From positions 313,501-377,500 of the forward strand of contig CAUYUJ010012758.1 in assembly GCA_963575745.1 (NCBI GenBank): a stretch of DNA of 64,000 nt. The letters are read 5' to 3'. The DNA comes from Prorocentrum cordatum (Eukaryota; Sar; Dinophyceae; Prorocentrales; Prorocentraceae). Shown here in pieces: positions 32,270 to 42,524 of the stretch. Positions within the stretch are counted from its first letter, which is position 1, and each line of letters starts with the position of its first letter. Position numbers and translations under genes: made by a program. The notes below the pieces were generated by a model that was not told the DNA's origin, did not search any database, and saw only the letters and a list, made by a program, of their open reading frames with translations.

Positions 32270-35200
32270 TGGTAGCGGAGCTGGCTACACTCTCGTGTGG
32301 CTGGCTCTCGCTCTGATTCCTGTAATCCACGGCACAACTTGGTGGACTACTACTACGGTGGAATACCATGTTGCGCCGGCTCTGCGAGGAGCGGAGCCAG
32401 TCCGCGATCGAGCTAGCGGGGCAACCCGCGAACTCGAGACGCTCTCTCCTACTTCACTGCGCCACTTCACTCCCGACTTCCACCAGATGCCAATCGGCAA
32501 CTCGATCGAGAACGTGGTCACCCTGCGGGGCTACCCGCAGCGGGGCCACCTGCATCCCGTGCCAGTCAGGCGCCTCACGGCTACTACGCCAGAGCCTGAC
32601 AAACCACAGCCTAAACCAATCACCGAAGCCGAAATGCACATGCATTGGATCAAGATAACTATATTCGGCATTCTGTGGGTAATAATGGGATGTGCTGTGG
32701 GATACATGCGGCAGGGGATGGACGACACGCGTACTACTGGCCCTTCATGGGACCCTGCCGGTACTACGCCTTTTCGCGAATACGTTCGCGAAGTACATGC
32801 ATGGTTAAACGTAACGAGTGGCAATATGACACCACCACAACAAGCTGCAGCACTACAACGAGGCCTTCAAGGTCTGGCTCGTCGTATCGCCATGCAGGTC
32901 CCCTCCCAGATCATCAATTATGGTGTAACTGTCAATGGACAGCCAACGGATGCAGTAACCTACATACTGTACTTACTGAGCACCAAATTTGAAAATCTGG
33001 AAGATGAGCGCCAGCTCAACTCTGGCACGGCCCTTATCGACTTCCGCGTCGAAAGGGGCGAGCGAATCGACTCAGTATTAGCTCGATTCGAGATGGCCCG
33101 TGACGAGGCTAACTCTGTTGGCTTTGTCATCCCCAACTTTCAGATCCTAACGCTGATTCTCTTCAGAGCGTTAGGCGTTGGCGCGTCACGAGCCCAACAC
33201 CTGCTTGAGCCCTTCAATCATCAGATGCCCCGAACACAAGCAGACTATGACAGGCTGCTGACCAGGATGAGGAACTACGGACATGTTGCCGAGCGCTCTC
33301 CTGGCAACATAGCGGGTATCTTCACAGGGCACCACTCACATGCAGGTGTCTACGCCACGACTGCGGGGTCACCCGCTGGTCCTGGCGAGCCAAATCCCTG
33401 GGCTGACCCAGCCGATATGCCCAACGAGGCCACTGCCCTTTTAGGGCAGACTGGCCAGGCATCGGCAGAGGCAGCTGAGGCGAACGCCTGGACGAACTAC
33501 TCGCCAGGCGCCGCCTACACTGCAAGCCCGCCCTCGGGCACAACCCTCTGGGGCCAAGCGGAGTCATCCGCTCAAGGGTCTCAGCCACCCTCACCGTTTG
33601 AATCTGGCACTGACACGGATACCTCATCTGACGATGAGCACAATGGCATAGTCTCTGCTGGTAATGACTACCCAGCGGATGACACTCACCTCTCTGAACA
33701 ACAAAGAGCGGAAGCCGCCTTTATGGCTTATCGCAAATCAAAACGCCGTTGGAGGCGCTTTATGAAGAAACCAGTCAGAAAGGTGAGACGTGCAGTACGC
33801 CGACATTTCAAACGATTTGGAAAGGGTCGTGGCAAAGGGGGTCGCAGACGCCGTATGCATGGTAGGGGTATTACTGCTTTCCTCACGTCCTTAACTGATA
33901 TGGCTTTTGAAGAAGTTCTTATCGGAGGCAAAGGTCGGGGTCACAGGCGGACCTCCGGTAAGGGAAAGGGGCGGAGGGGCAACCCTAGGGACGCTTCTGG
34001 CAATACTATGAAGTGTCATACATGCGGTAGCACAGAGCATTTGCGCGATCAATGCCCGAAGGGGAAAGGAAAGGGATCCGTACATTTGGCTCAAAATTCT
34101 TTTATGGATGACATAGATTACATTGACTACGAGTTTTACGTCAATCCAGAAGCGGCTCCCGCCGCGGGCTCCTCCACGTATTACGTGATGGCCCGCTACG
34201 CTGAAGCAACTGTAGCCCTGGAAGACTACGCAGTGACCCTCTTCGACGAGTTCCACGGCTGGGGCGAGGTCGACGAGGTCGCGTACAATGCTTGGTTCGG
34301 TCTTCCAGCGGGGCCACCCGCCGGCGACGAGGTCTCCGAAGCCGAGACCGTCCCGGCAACAGAGGAAGAACTCACCGCCGTGCTGGCCCCGCAAGTGATT
34401 GGCATGCCGTTGCTGCCAAATCCTTCGTGGGCTGGTTCGGAGGCGGGAGACGCCGATGACGAAATGCGGGGCCATCCCGCGTATTCCGACTCCGAAGAAG
34501 CCGAAGAAGATTATAAGGACATGCTCCAAGAGCAGGTCTCAGAAGCAATCCGACTCCTGAGTGCGCCAGCACATCAGCAGATAACCATGAACGAACTGCT
34601 GTCACACCCAGGAGTTGCACGTCTACGTCCATACTTGGACTCGGACATGTCAGCATCTCAGATGCTGACAGCACTCCAAGCTCTAGCGGGGACACCCGCC
34701 GAAGAGACGCCAGACGCAACAGCGGGGCCACCCGCTTGGTCTATGGATGTATTCATGCAAGGTTGTGATCAAATGGACATTAACGACCTCACGATGGAGC
34801 AGTTAAACGACATCGGGTACTTCAGAAGCCCGTATCAAAACGTGTTCATGGTCCAGGACAGCTCAGAGGACTCGGAGGACATGCGTTACGCCAAGAAGGA
34901 CAGACGACCGTCGCCTCCCCGAGACTCAGAGCATGACGATCAAAGGCCAATGGCACGCGGTAGTGCGTCAGCGGGGCCAGCCCGCAGAAGGAGCCGTTCA
35001 GCTCCCAGACGCCCTACACATGATGAATCGGGCTATCCATACAGTACTGAGCACTCCGTCGGAGTATCCGCTCAGCATGTGCCGGATTGGTACATCAAAT
35101 GGTACCCCGGCTACTCGATGGACACGCTTCGCCACTGGTATTCTAAGGAGTATTGCACAAAAAGGGACGAAACTGGCGCGATAATACGTACCAAGGGTGG

Positions 35201-37067
35201 CAAGACCAAGACGCCAGAGGCTTGGGACAAAAGGGCTAAGAAACAGGAGATCATCAACGATCGCAAGACATACAGGAAACAAGTATGTCAGTGCGAGCCC
35301 TTCAAAGGTCACATGCGCAGGTGTCCGATGGACCGCCCCTCCAGGAGCCCTCATCACGGTGAGACCCCGTGGAATTGGTCTCATGGAGATGACGCTGGCA
35401 ACGTCCATGATCCTAACAAGGAGGTCCCTGGAGGAGGAAAGCGCATCACCGAAGCCGATCGCGTCCCTATGACCGAAGAGGTGGCCAACATCGTCAGGGA
35501 AAATTGGGTACAGCTTCCCAATGACCATCGCCTCAAGGAATGGAACCGCCGATTCCATAAAGAGGCGGGGTCACCCGCAGAATCCAGCAAAGAAGCGGGG
35601 TCACCCGCAGACGCAGCGCCAGCCGCTGGATCCGCGGAAGACGATTGGATAGCTGTTGCATCTGCTGCTGAGTCCGCCGCCGGCACTGACCACACCGAAC
35701 TGAATGAAGAATGGGCGGCGGAAGACGGCTCAGAGAATCCATTCCCTGATGGAAGCGCCTGCTGGTACTACAGCTCTTCGGCGCAGAAGTGGTTTTGCAC
35801 GAGGGTAATCTACCGCCATGAGAATGGCAAGTACAAGCTGGCCATAAAAGGTACTGCCGACATCGACCAGATGAGGCAGGTCATCCATGATCATGGCCAG
35901 CCAGAAGGCCCTCCTAGAGACCCTCCTGGTCCACAACCGGGCAAGGGCAGCAGACCACCTCCAAGACCTAAAGCCGACTCCTCGTCTTCACCGACTCCTG
36001 CGAAAAGGCACCCGTCCAAGAGCCCCGAAGGAACACAGGGGCGGGCGAAGGCCAGAGGGATCGCCAAGACGGACGACCTTGAGCTGGAAGATCCTCCCGG
36101 TCTGTCCGTGACGGAGAGGAGGAAGGCTTTTGCTGGACCATCGACCCCGATGCCACCGGCGACCCAAGGCGATGTCAAGGACGAAGTTCGCGACAAGCCT
36201 AAGGCAGCTTTCCGAGGTGACTGGACTCCAACTCTGCATCAGCCGCGCCTTGCACCACGACCAGGTTCGGCACGAATGAAAGCACAGCCGAAGCCCGAAG
36301 CTGGGATGAGGTCGGTGCGGGCGGAAGCGGCCGCCAAGGCTAAGGAGGACAAGGGCTCTGCGGGGCCACCCGCTAAAGCGGCGCCAGCCGTAGCAGCGGG
36401 GACACCCGCAGAAGGCACTCTCTCAAGGGAAGAACGCTTCAGAGTCCTCAAAGAATTTGGCGACCAACAGAAACTAACCGATGATGCAGCTGCTGACGAA
36501 GGTCACCCGAACCCTGGCGCGGAGTCATCCGCAGGAGCTGCCTCGTCAGCCGCAGGTTCTGCAGGGCCACCCATTAAAGCGGCGCCAGCTGCATTAGCGG
36601 GGCCACCCGTTAAAGCGCCGCCGGCTGCATTAGCGGGGCCACCCGCACAAGGGCAGCCAATAATGTCTGTTCTAAGGAACATCCCTTTGGGAGCCATCGA
36701 ATACTGGCAAGGCATTGAAGGCAAAGGCCCGAAGCGCACCATAAACCCACGAGTCACTCCAGACGACACGGACCGATACGATGTCATTAATTGTCCTGTT
36801 CGTCGTAACTTCGAGTGCCGCAACGACTGGGAACGTGAACAACAAACCGTGGGAAATATGTTGCGAGACAGGCCGCCACTACGCGTTGCGCAGCATAAAG
36901 CAGAGCTCCTGAAGGTCATGGAGAGGTTCGGCATGGATCCGACTTTGCCGCGTGAAGGGCAGATGACCAAGGTGTCAATATGGTTTTCTACAGCCCTACG
37001 CCACAGTCCATATTGGAAGGACGGATTCAGCCGACACTTTGAAAAGATCAGCACTTTCGATCCATAG
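32136..37067 (+). CDS. gag-like polyprotein, ending inside a Tpt1-like domain
   Basis: The 1643-residue frame uses the ATG at 32136 in the 5' LTR. Two hydrophobic segments lie at about residues 50-70 and 171-192. A copia-type gag core follows (about 210-395: WLNV, PSQIINYGV, SVLARFEMARDEA, RMRNYGH). The basic stretch at about 535-615 precedes a CCHC zinc knuckle at residues 627-640 (C-x2-C-x4-H-x4-C; codons 34014-34055). A long acidic, Pro/Ala-rich linker contains many AGPPA/AGSPA hairpin sites. A Trp-rich segment (ACWYYSSSAQKWF, about residue 1208) is of unknown fold. The C-terminus STALRHSPYWKDG is the start of a Tpt1/KptA domain with its Arg-His pair at 36999-37004. The frame stops at UAG 37065-37067 and continues open in the same phase. 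Confidence 0.85.
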   Translation: MPILSFTPDPMLRLALLLMRYEPKPGIWQRLKRNTYLSLPACFRLGSGAGYTLVWLALALIPVIHGTTWWTTTTVEYHVAPALRGAEPVRDRASGATRELETLSPTSLRHFTPDFHQMPIGNSIENVVTLRGYPQRGHLHPVPVRRLTATTPEPDKPQPKPITEAEMHMHWIKITIFGILWVIMGCAVGYMRQGMDDTRTTGPSWDPAGTTPFREYVREVHAWLNVTSGNMTPPQQAAALQRGLQGLARRIAMQVPSQIINYGVTVNGQPTDAVTYILYLLSTKFENLEDERQLNSGTALIDFRVERGERIDSVLARFEMARDEANSVGFVIPNFQILTLILFRALGVGASRAQHLLEPFNHQMPRTQADYDRLLTRMRNYGHVAERSPGNIAGIFTGHHSHAGVYATTAGSPAGPGEPNPWADPADMPNEATALLGQTGQASAEAAEANAWTNYSPGAAYTASPPSGTTLWGQAESSAQGSQPPSPFESGTDTDTSSDDEHNGIVSAGNDYPADDTHLSEQQRAEAAFMAYRKSKRRWRRFMKKPVRKVRRAVRRHFKRFGKGRGKGGRRRRMHGRGITAFLTSLTDMAFEEVLIGGKGRGHRRTSGKGKGRRGNPRDASGNTMKCHTCGSTEHLRDQCPKGKGKGSVHLAQNSFMDDIDYIDYEFYVNPEAAPAAGSSTYYVMARYAEATVALEDYAVTLFDEFHGWGEVDEVAYNAWFGLPAGPPAGDEVSEAETVPATEEELTAVLAPQVIGMPLLPNPSWAGSEAGDADDEMRGHPAYSDSEEAEEDYKDMLQEQVSEAIRLLSAPAHQQITMNELLSHPGVARLRPYLDSDMSASQMLTALQALAGTPAEETPDATAGPPAWSMDVFMQGCDQMDINDLTMEQLNDIGYFRSPYQNVFMVQDSSEDSEDMRYAKKDRRPSPPRDSEHDDQRPMARGSASAGPARRRSRSAPRRPTHDESGYPYSTEHSVGVSAQHVPDWYIKWYPGYSMDTLRHWYSKEYCTKRDETGAIIRTKGGKTKTPEAWDKRAKKQEIINDRKTYRKQVCQCEPFKGHMRRCPMDRPSRSPHHGETPWNWSHGDDAGNVHDPNKEVPGGGKRITEADRVPMTEEVANIVRENWVQLPNDHRLKEWNRRFHKEAGSPAESSKEAGSPADAAPAAGSAEDDWIAVASAAESAAGTDHTELNEEWAAEDGSENPFPDGSACWYYSSSAQKWFCTRVIYRHENGKYKLAIKGTADIDQMRQVIHDHGQPEGPPRDPPGPQPGKGSRPPPRPKADSSSSPTPAKRHPSKSPEGTQGRAKARGIAKTDDLELEDPPGLSVTERRKAFAGPSTPMPPATQGDVKDEVRDKPKAAFRGDWTPTLHQPRLAPRPGSARMKAQPKPEAGMRSVRAEAAAKAKEDKGSAGPPAKAAPAVAAGTPAEGTLSREERFRVLKEFGDQQKLTDDAAADEGHPNPGAESSAGAASSAAGSAGPPIKAAPAALAGPPVKAPPAALAGPPAQGQPIMSVLRNIPLGAIEYWQGIEGKGPKRTINPRVTPDDTDRYDVINCPVRRNFECRNDWEREQQTVGNMLRDRPPLRVAQHKAELLKVMERFGMDPTLPREGQMTKVSIWFSTALRHSPYWKDGFSRHFEKISTFDP
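32270..32281 (+). other. primer-binding site, initiator tRNA-Met type
   Basis: TGGTAGCGGAGC begins at the first base after the 5' LTR. It is complementary to a tRNA 3' end of the form GCTCCGCTACCA, close to eukaryotic initiator tRNA-Met (human: ...CTGCTACCA). Position and sequence fix the LTR edge and the sense strand. Confidence 0.85.
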
Positions 37068-40000
37068 GATGGCTGGGTTGTCGTTGACGATCTGCTAACA
37101 AACTGGACTGAAAATGATCAGTGGAAAGGCTATCGTGAAATGCACGAGGTGCTGATCAAGGGCAAGCCCCACACGTCATACGTGTATTGGGTGCTGCTAA
37201 ACTGCTGTGAGATGATTGACCATCACGGCATGCAGAAGGGCAGGCTCCAGATGAAGTGCGTTGATGACAGCATGCTGCTGCCTCCCAGGTTTCGACCAAC
37301 GGCACGCAGGCCACAGTACTTCATCAGAGCCACGAACGGCCACAGCAGTCCAGGCATCCACTGTCCCGAGTCGCTGTACAAGCCGATCACAACATGGATG
37401 AAAGAACCAGACGACCCAGTATATTTCATCCACGGGACACAGTGGGAGTATGTCAAGGACATTCTTGCTAATGGCCTTTCATGCCTCGCACAGGACAACC
37501 CTAAGAGGAAGGGGGGGCGCCAATTTGTGCACGGCTGCCCCTACCTCCCGGGCGACCCGAGGATTCAATCGGGCATCCGTCCTGACTCGGAGGTGCTCAT
37601 ATTCTGCAGCATCAACAAGATGCTGTCCAGTGGCTTCTCCCTATGGAGATCAGCAAATGACATAGTCATGACACGGGGCCACGACGGACGTATACCGCCC
37701 GATCATATCCTCCAGATTGTGAGCATTGCGAAATATCGGGTCGGCGAAGCCTGGAGCAATCCGCTGGCTTATGACAAGTCGCGGAGGCGGGGCCAACCCG
37801 CGGACAGGATTCGCACCGATGACTACCTGCCACTTAAAATGTGTGACAGAACTCTGGGTGTAATGGAAGATCACGCCATGTACCTAAAGGGCTGGACTAA
37901 GACGGACGGTCGTCCATTCAATTTGGTCATGACCGAGCAAGATGTTGCTCCACGACCGTACGACACACAGACAGTCCTCATGATGAATGCCCAGGAGGAC
38001 GAGGTCATGCCTGAAGCGGGGCCACCCGCAGGTGCGGGGACACCCGCGGTAGACACCTCGGACGGTTCATGGCAACAAGTGGTCACACCAGTAGCAACGG
38101 TAGCATCTCCTTGGAGGCCGGACCAGCAGTCATGGGTCCAGGCCCTCAACAGCCATTTGACATCAGCCGACGTCTCTGGACTAACCGATCAGCTATACCG
38201 TGCTGACCCGTGGGCGGTGCATACAGGTATCCAAGACGCACAGCAGAGGAACCTGCGCCCTCCTGCGGAGCCACCAGGCATCCTAGGACCACAACCACAA
38301 CGCCCTCCGCAGCAAGCTGGAGGTGCGAGGTTTGTCCCTATGGGCGGATCAGATGGTGGCTCGCCGTTTCGGACTCCGCCGTCTGAAACGAGCGAGAACA
38401 GCTTGTGGCAAAGACTCCAGGCGATTCGCGGGAATCCGGCGCTCGCAGCAGCACTCCAGGCAACCACTCCCTTTGGCACTCCGAGGGGTAGTGAAGGAGG
38501 AGTGGCTGCGGGGACACCCGCCGAGCGAACGCCTGCGGAGTCACTCGCACATGCGGGGCCACCCGCTGACGGACAGCAAGGTTCAGACTACGAACGTCGG
38601 GCAGCCAACTTGAGAGCACAGGCTACCTTTCTGCAGCAACAAGCTGATAGAGTGCCCAGCCTGTTGCGGAACCGCAACATAGATGTTACGAATCATGGCG
38701 ACTTTCGGCCTCTCTGGAGCTGGACTTCTGAAGATGCTCCAAATGCTGATCCCACGAATCCATATCGACAGGTGTTTATTCCAGGAATAGCATCACACCC
38801 AATATATGGATGGGACAATCATGGACCAGCAGAGGCACAGGCCATGGACGCGCCGATGTACCCGGAGTACTACGCGCAGATGAATAACACTCCTATGATT
38901 GCGGGGCCACCTGCGAACGAATACACTCGGAATCTTGCCAATGAGATGTTTCGTTTGCAGTTTACACGAGCGGTCGATGCGCAGTCTATGCCGCACTACG
39001 CCTACATGCCCACGCCGACGGACCCCGAGACCGTAGTTCAGCCAGCTGGTCTCGCGGTGCCATCCGCTATGGGCAGCATGCCAGACTACATCCGCGACGT
39101 GCACGACACGCAGCAAGCGATACTGGCATCTAGGCAGCAGGCTCGGGACAACGCCAGGCTGCGCCAACAACGCGCGATCCAGAGAAGGATCGAGCGTGAA
39201 AACCAAGCGGGGACACCCGCAGACGCGGGGCCACCCGCTGAACGGACAGATAGACGGCCGCCACCGACGCCATATCGGGAGGGCGAAACCACTTTCGAGC
39301 GCCAAGCTCGGACTCGCCCAGACGTGCCTGCTCCAGTCATTTCAGACTACAACTTCACACAGTGCCCAATCTGTATGGACACCTACGAGATGGGCACCAC
39401 AGTGTGGAGACTGGCGTGTGGGCATTTCTTCCACGATATATGCTGGGATCGTGTTGCACAGCAGCACGTCCGCAATCAGCGGCCAGGTGCGCCAAACGAG
39501 GCCCCCTGCGCTGTATGTCGTGGGCCGGGCATAATTACAGCACATTTCCCATATGCTGGACAGCGCGACGCTGAGTCGGAACAGGCGCGCCAGCAGGAAA
39601 GGTACGTGGCAGATGCCCGGGAAATGCGTCGGCTACGGGAAGCAGTGGAGGCACTAGAGGCTCGAGCCGCACACTCGGCGGAGCCATCCGCACGTGCCCC
39701 AGCTGCACAGGCATCCCCCTGGCCAGCGCCAGAGCAAGGCATCCAGATGCCAATCCTGCCTACGCTTCGAGCACAGGAGCCCCCAGCAGCGGGGCCACCC
39801 GCCGAAGCGGCTCCCGCCGCCAAAGCGGGGCCACCCGCAAATGGACCTCCGAATCCAGGATTCCTGAGGGCAATGGAGGCCAACATCAGGCGGAGTGGCA
39901 GGAGCGGAGGCGGTACGCGCAGGCCGACTGGATCATCCAGGACCTCACGTGTGGCAAGCCCGGTCAGCGCTAGAAGCCGGGCAAGCGCTGAGAGCGCGGA

Positions 40001-41372
40001 GGCAGCCCAGTTCCACACCACATTCATGATCGATACAAAAGGGCTGACCTATGCACGTGACGACACGGACACGCTGCCGCCAGGAGGTGAATGGATGTCC
40101 ACACTCTCTGCGAATTATTGGGTTCTTGAACAGGAACCAATTACCGTAGAGGAGCGCCGCCAATATGAGCAGATGTGGTGCACCGAGTTAACCATGAGCC
40201 AATGGGTGCTTGAACAACGCCTGTTGAAAGGCACACTCGGTTCACAGATTACGTACCACACCGATGACCATGGTACGATGGCTCTGGCAGCGCGGAATGG
40301 GACATTCTTTCCCGACGAAGACGGACTGCCGTGCATCTCGTTCATGCTAGACATTGGCTCCAACGTGAACATCATTGGAGCCAATACGGCGCGAACCTTC
40401 CAGGAGGCTATGGCCAGGTACAATCATAGACCTGCCATATGCACCCTGAGCAAGACCCTCTACATTAACGGCGTCGGTGAGGGTGCTGCGATATGTCGGA
40501 AAATGGGCAACTTCAAGATCGGGGTGCAATACGCCAATGAGGCAAGCCCCCGTATCGAGGAGTATGCCTCCAACATCGCAGAAGGCTCGGGTGCCAACCT
40601 CCCGGCCATCTGGGGCCTTGGTGCCATGGAAGCACGTGACACGATCATCGTGCTGAAGCCAGGCTACCAGAAGGTTATCTTCCCCAGCGGAGATTATACT
40701 CTGAAGCTGGGGAGGGGCGCCAAGGTCCTGAGGGCGAAGAAAACTCCCTCAGGACATCTAGCCATTCCCTGCGGTTTGTATGACGGGGCTAAAAGCCAGA
40801 CGGTCACGAACACCTTCACAATCCGCAGCAGTCGGGATGGCTACACCGAGACGGAGAACGAAGAGGACCCCGTCAGTGCGGGGCCACCCGCCGGTGTAGG
40901 TGCGGGGCCACCCGCCGGAGTAAGTGCGGGGCCACCCGCCGAGACCACAGCGGGGCAACCCGCGACGGGACAGTCCATGACCGTCACGACTGATACGTAC
41001 ATTGTCGAGCCGTATCTCGACAAGCAGCTCCTGGAAGACACGACCCGTTTGATCGTGGACAGGACGCTGAACAGCTGGTGGGAGGGCCAACAGTGTCCCG
41101 AAGGGACCTGGCCACATATGAAGGATGCCCTGAAGTCCAAGATATTTTGGGCAGTCCAGGAGGCGGTGAATAAATGGACGCCTGAGAACCAAGCGGGGCC
41201 ACCCGCGACACCGCCACCACCACCAAGCTACACGGGCGGAGGTTCGTCGGACTCTGCGGGGCCAACCCGCGTGGAGATCGTGAGCGTAGCCGCACCGGCG
41301 ACTCCTGCGGAGCCATCCGCTAACAGCATGCCCCCGAGTCAGACGGCAACGTGGTCACACGACCGCCGCTGA
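37068..41372 (+). CDS. Tpt1-like 2'-phosphotransferase + RING-H2 + aspartic protease polyprotein
   Basis: Same reading frame as gag, directly after the UAG; the first ATG is 37140. The Tpt1/KptA-like domain resumes with DGWVVVDDLL, then YFIRATNGHS (Arg codon 37326), FIHGT (about 37425-37439), RQFVHG, SGIRPDSEVL (Arg codon 37578) and FSLWRSANDIVMTRG. With the upstream Arg-His these are the four residues essential in Tpt1, which transfers an RNA 2'-phosphate to NAD+. A RING-H2 finger spans 39363-39518 (CPIC, CGHFFH, PCAVC), typical of ubiquitin E3 ligases. The retroviral-type protease has LDIGSNVNIIG (Asp codon 40350) and LPAIWGLGAM. The frame ends at UGA 41370-41372 and stays open beyond it. 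A translation start at 37140 would lack the Tpt1 N-terminus. Confidence 0.8.
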   Translation, partial: DGWVVVDDLLTNWTENDQWKGYREMHEVLIKGKPHTSYVYWVLLNCCEMIDHHGMQKGRLQMKCVDDSMLLPPRFRPTARRPQYFIRATNGHSSPGIHCPESLYKPITTWMKEPDDPVYFIHGTQWEYVKDILANGLSCLAQDNPKRKGGRQFVHGCPYLPGDPRIQSGIRPDSEVLIFCSINKMLSSGFSLWRSANDIVMTRGHDGRIPPDHILQIVSIAKYRVGEAWSNPLAYDKSRRRGQPADRIRTDDYLPLKMCDRTLGVMEDHAMYLKGWTKTDGRPFNLVMTEQDVAPRPYDTQTVLMMNAQEDEVMPEAGPPAGAGTPAVDTSDGSWQQVVTPVATVASPWRPDQQSWVQALNSHLTSADVSGLTDQLYRADPWAVHTGIQDAQQRNLRPPAEPPGILGPQPQRPPQQAGGARFVPMGGSDGGSPFRTPPSETSENSLWQRLQAIRGNPALAAALQATTPFGTPRGSEGGVAAGTPAERTPAESLAHAGPPADGQQGSDYERRAANLRAQATFLQQQADRVPSLLRNRNIDVTNHGDFRPLWSWTSEDAPNADPTNPYRQVFIPGIASHPIYGWDNHGPAEAQAMDAPMYPEYYAQMNNTPMIAGPPANEYTRNLANEMFRLQFTRAVDAQSMPHYAYMPTPTDPETVVQPAGLAVPSAMGSMPDYIRDVHDTQQAILASRQQARDNARLRQQRAIQRRIERENQAGTPADAGPPAERTDRRPPPTPYREGETTFERQARTRPDVPAPVISDYNFTQCPICMDTYEMGTTVWRLACGHFFHDICWDRVAQQHVRNQRPGAPNEAPCAVCRGPGIITAHFPYAGQRDAESEQARQQERYVADAREMRRLREAVEALEARAAHSAEPSARAPAAQASPWPAPEQGIQMPILPTLRAQEPPAAGPPAEAAPAAKAGPPANGPPNPGFLRAMEANIRRSGRSGGGTRRPTGSSRTSRVASPVSARSRASAESAEAAQFHTTFMIDTKGLTYARDDTDTLPPGGEWMSTLSANYWVLEQEPITVEERRQYEQMWCTELTMSQWVLEQRLLKGTLGSQITYHTDDHGTMALAARNGTFFPDEDGLPCISFMLDIGSNVNIIGANTARTFQEAMARYNHRPAICTLSKTLYINGVGEGAAICRKMGNFKIGVQYANEASPRIEEYASNIAEGSGANLPAIWGLGAMEARDTIIVLKPGYQKVIFPSGDYTLKLGRGAKVLRAKKTPSGHLAIPCGLYDGAKSQTVTNTFTIRSSRDGYTETENEEDPVSAGPPAGVGAGPPAGVSAGPPAETTAGQPATGQSMTVTTDTYIVEPYLDKQLLEDTTRLIVDRTLNSWWEGQQCPEGTWPHMKDALKSKIFWAVQEAVNKWTPENQAGPPATPPPPPSYTGGGSSDSAGPTRVEIVSVAAPATPAEPSANSMPPSQTATWSHDRR

Positions 41373-42448
41373 CGGGGGCAGGCGGGCGCGCCGGCGGCGC
41401 TCGCTTGCGAAGAGAAGCCGAATACCGGCCTCCTCGCGACATACGTTGGCCGCGCTGAGGCCCGAGAAGAAAAATATCATTCAAAATGTCTCGTCATCGA
41501 AGATATTCGCACAGCTTGCGCTGAACTCCGAACCCGTGGATATATATGCGACCGGATTACCCATAATGAGGTAATGACTTCAACTGGAACACAGTATTTG
41601 GGAAATTTGTTGGCAGGAGACTACAATATGTTGTGGGTGGCCACACCCTCTGATTGGTACGTTCGTACTCCAGGAAAGAGGGCGGGACCACATTATCAAC
41701 GTATACAAAATCTCCTGATCAAAGCGCGTGCTCTGAGAATGCAGATAGTTATCCTGGGGCCACCCGGGTATTTCTGGAAACAGGGTCCGATCAAAGATGT
41801 TATCGAAGATTTGAAGCTAAGCATTATACGAATCAGACTCTGTCATTTCGGTATCAAGTTTGACCGATCCAGTAAATATCCCAGTGGTTCTTATATACAA
41901 GTTGCTACATCTTGTCCTCATATACCGATAAACTTATGGAAATGTACTTGTGGATCACACAAGGAGCATGATTTGGATTGGTATGGCCAAGATCAGCAAC
42001 GTGCCGAGTTTCGGTATAAAACTCTGGCTATTATTATTGCACGCTTTCTTGATCAACTCGATAAAGCCAACATGATCAGGAATGAGCGGAGTGCGGTACA
42101 CCTCAGTGTGTGTACACGCGTTGACAAAAAGGTCAGACACTACGTCCAATGTCCTCAAAAGGGCCCTCAATGGGACCATGTGGTTCGTAGAGTCACGACC
42201 GACCTGGACACGAACAAGATCGTTCAAGACAGTAGAATCCAGGATCAGCCAACTGGGTACAATTATGTAGCTCCATTACCTGATGGGGTTACAAACATCA
42301 GTACTCGGCTGTACTGGGAGCCTCCGGCTCCAGTTCTTCATGGCAATGGTGAGTCGCGAAGGCCACGCCAAAAGCGTGTGACGATCTCAGCGTCGATCGA
42401 TCTCCCCCCCCTTGTGTACTTTTTTTTTTTTTTTATTTTTTTTTTTTC

Positions 42449-42479
<31 letters not shown>

Positions 42480-42485
42480 GTTTTT

Positions 42486-42524
<39 letters not shown>

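Noticed and set aside
34080-34100. Spliced-leader-like TTTGGCTCAAA and CTTGAGCCATCTTGG near 57425
   Set aside because: Short partial matches inside a coding linker and an ~11-bp repeat respectively; expected by chance.
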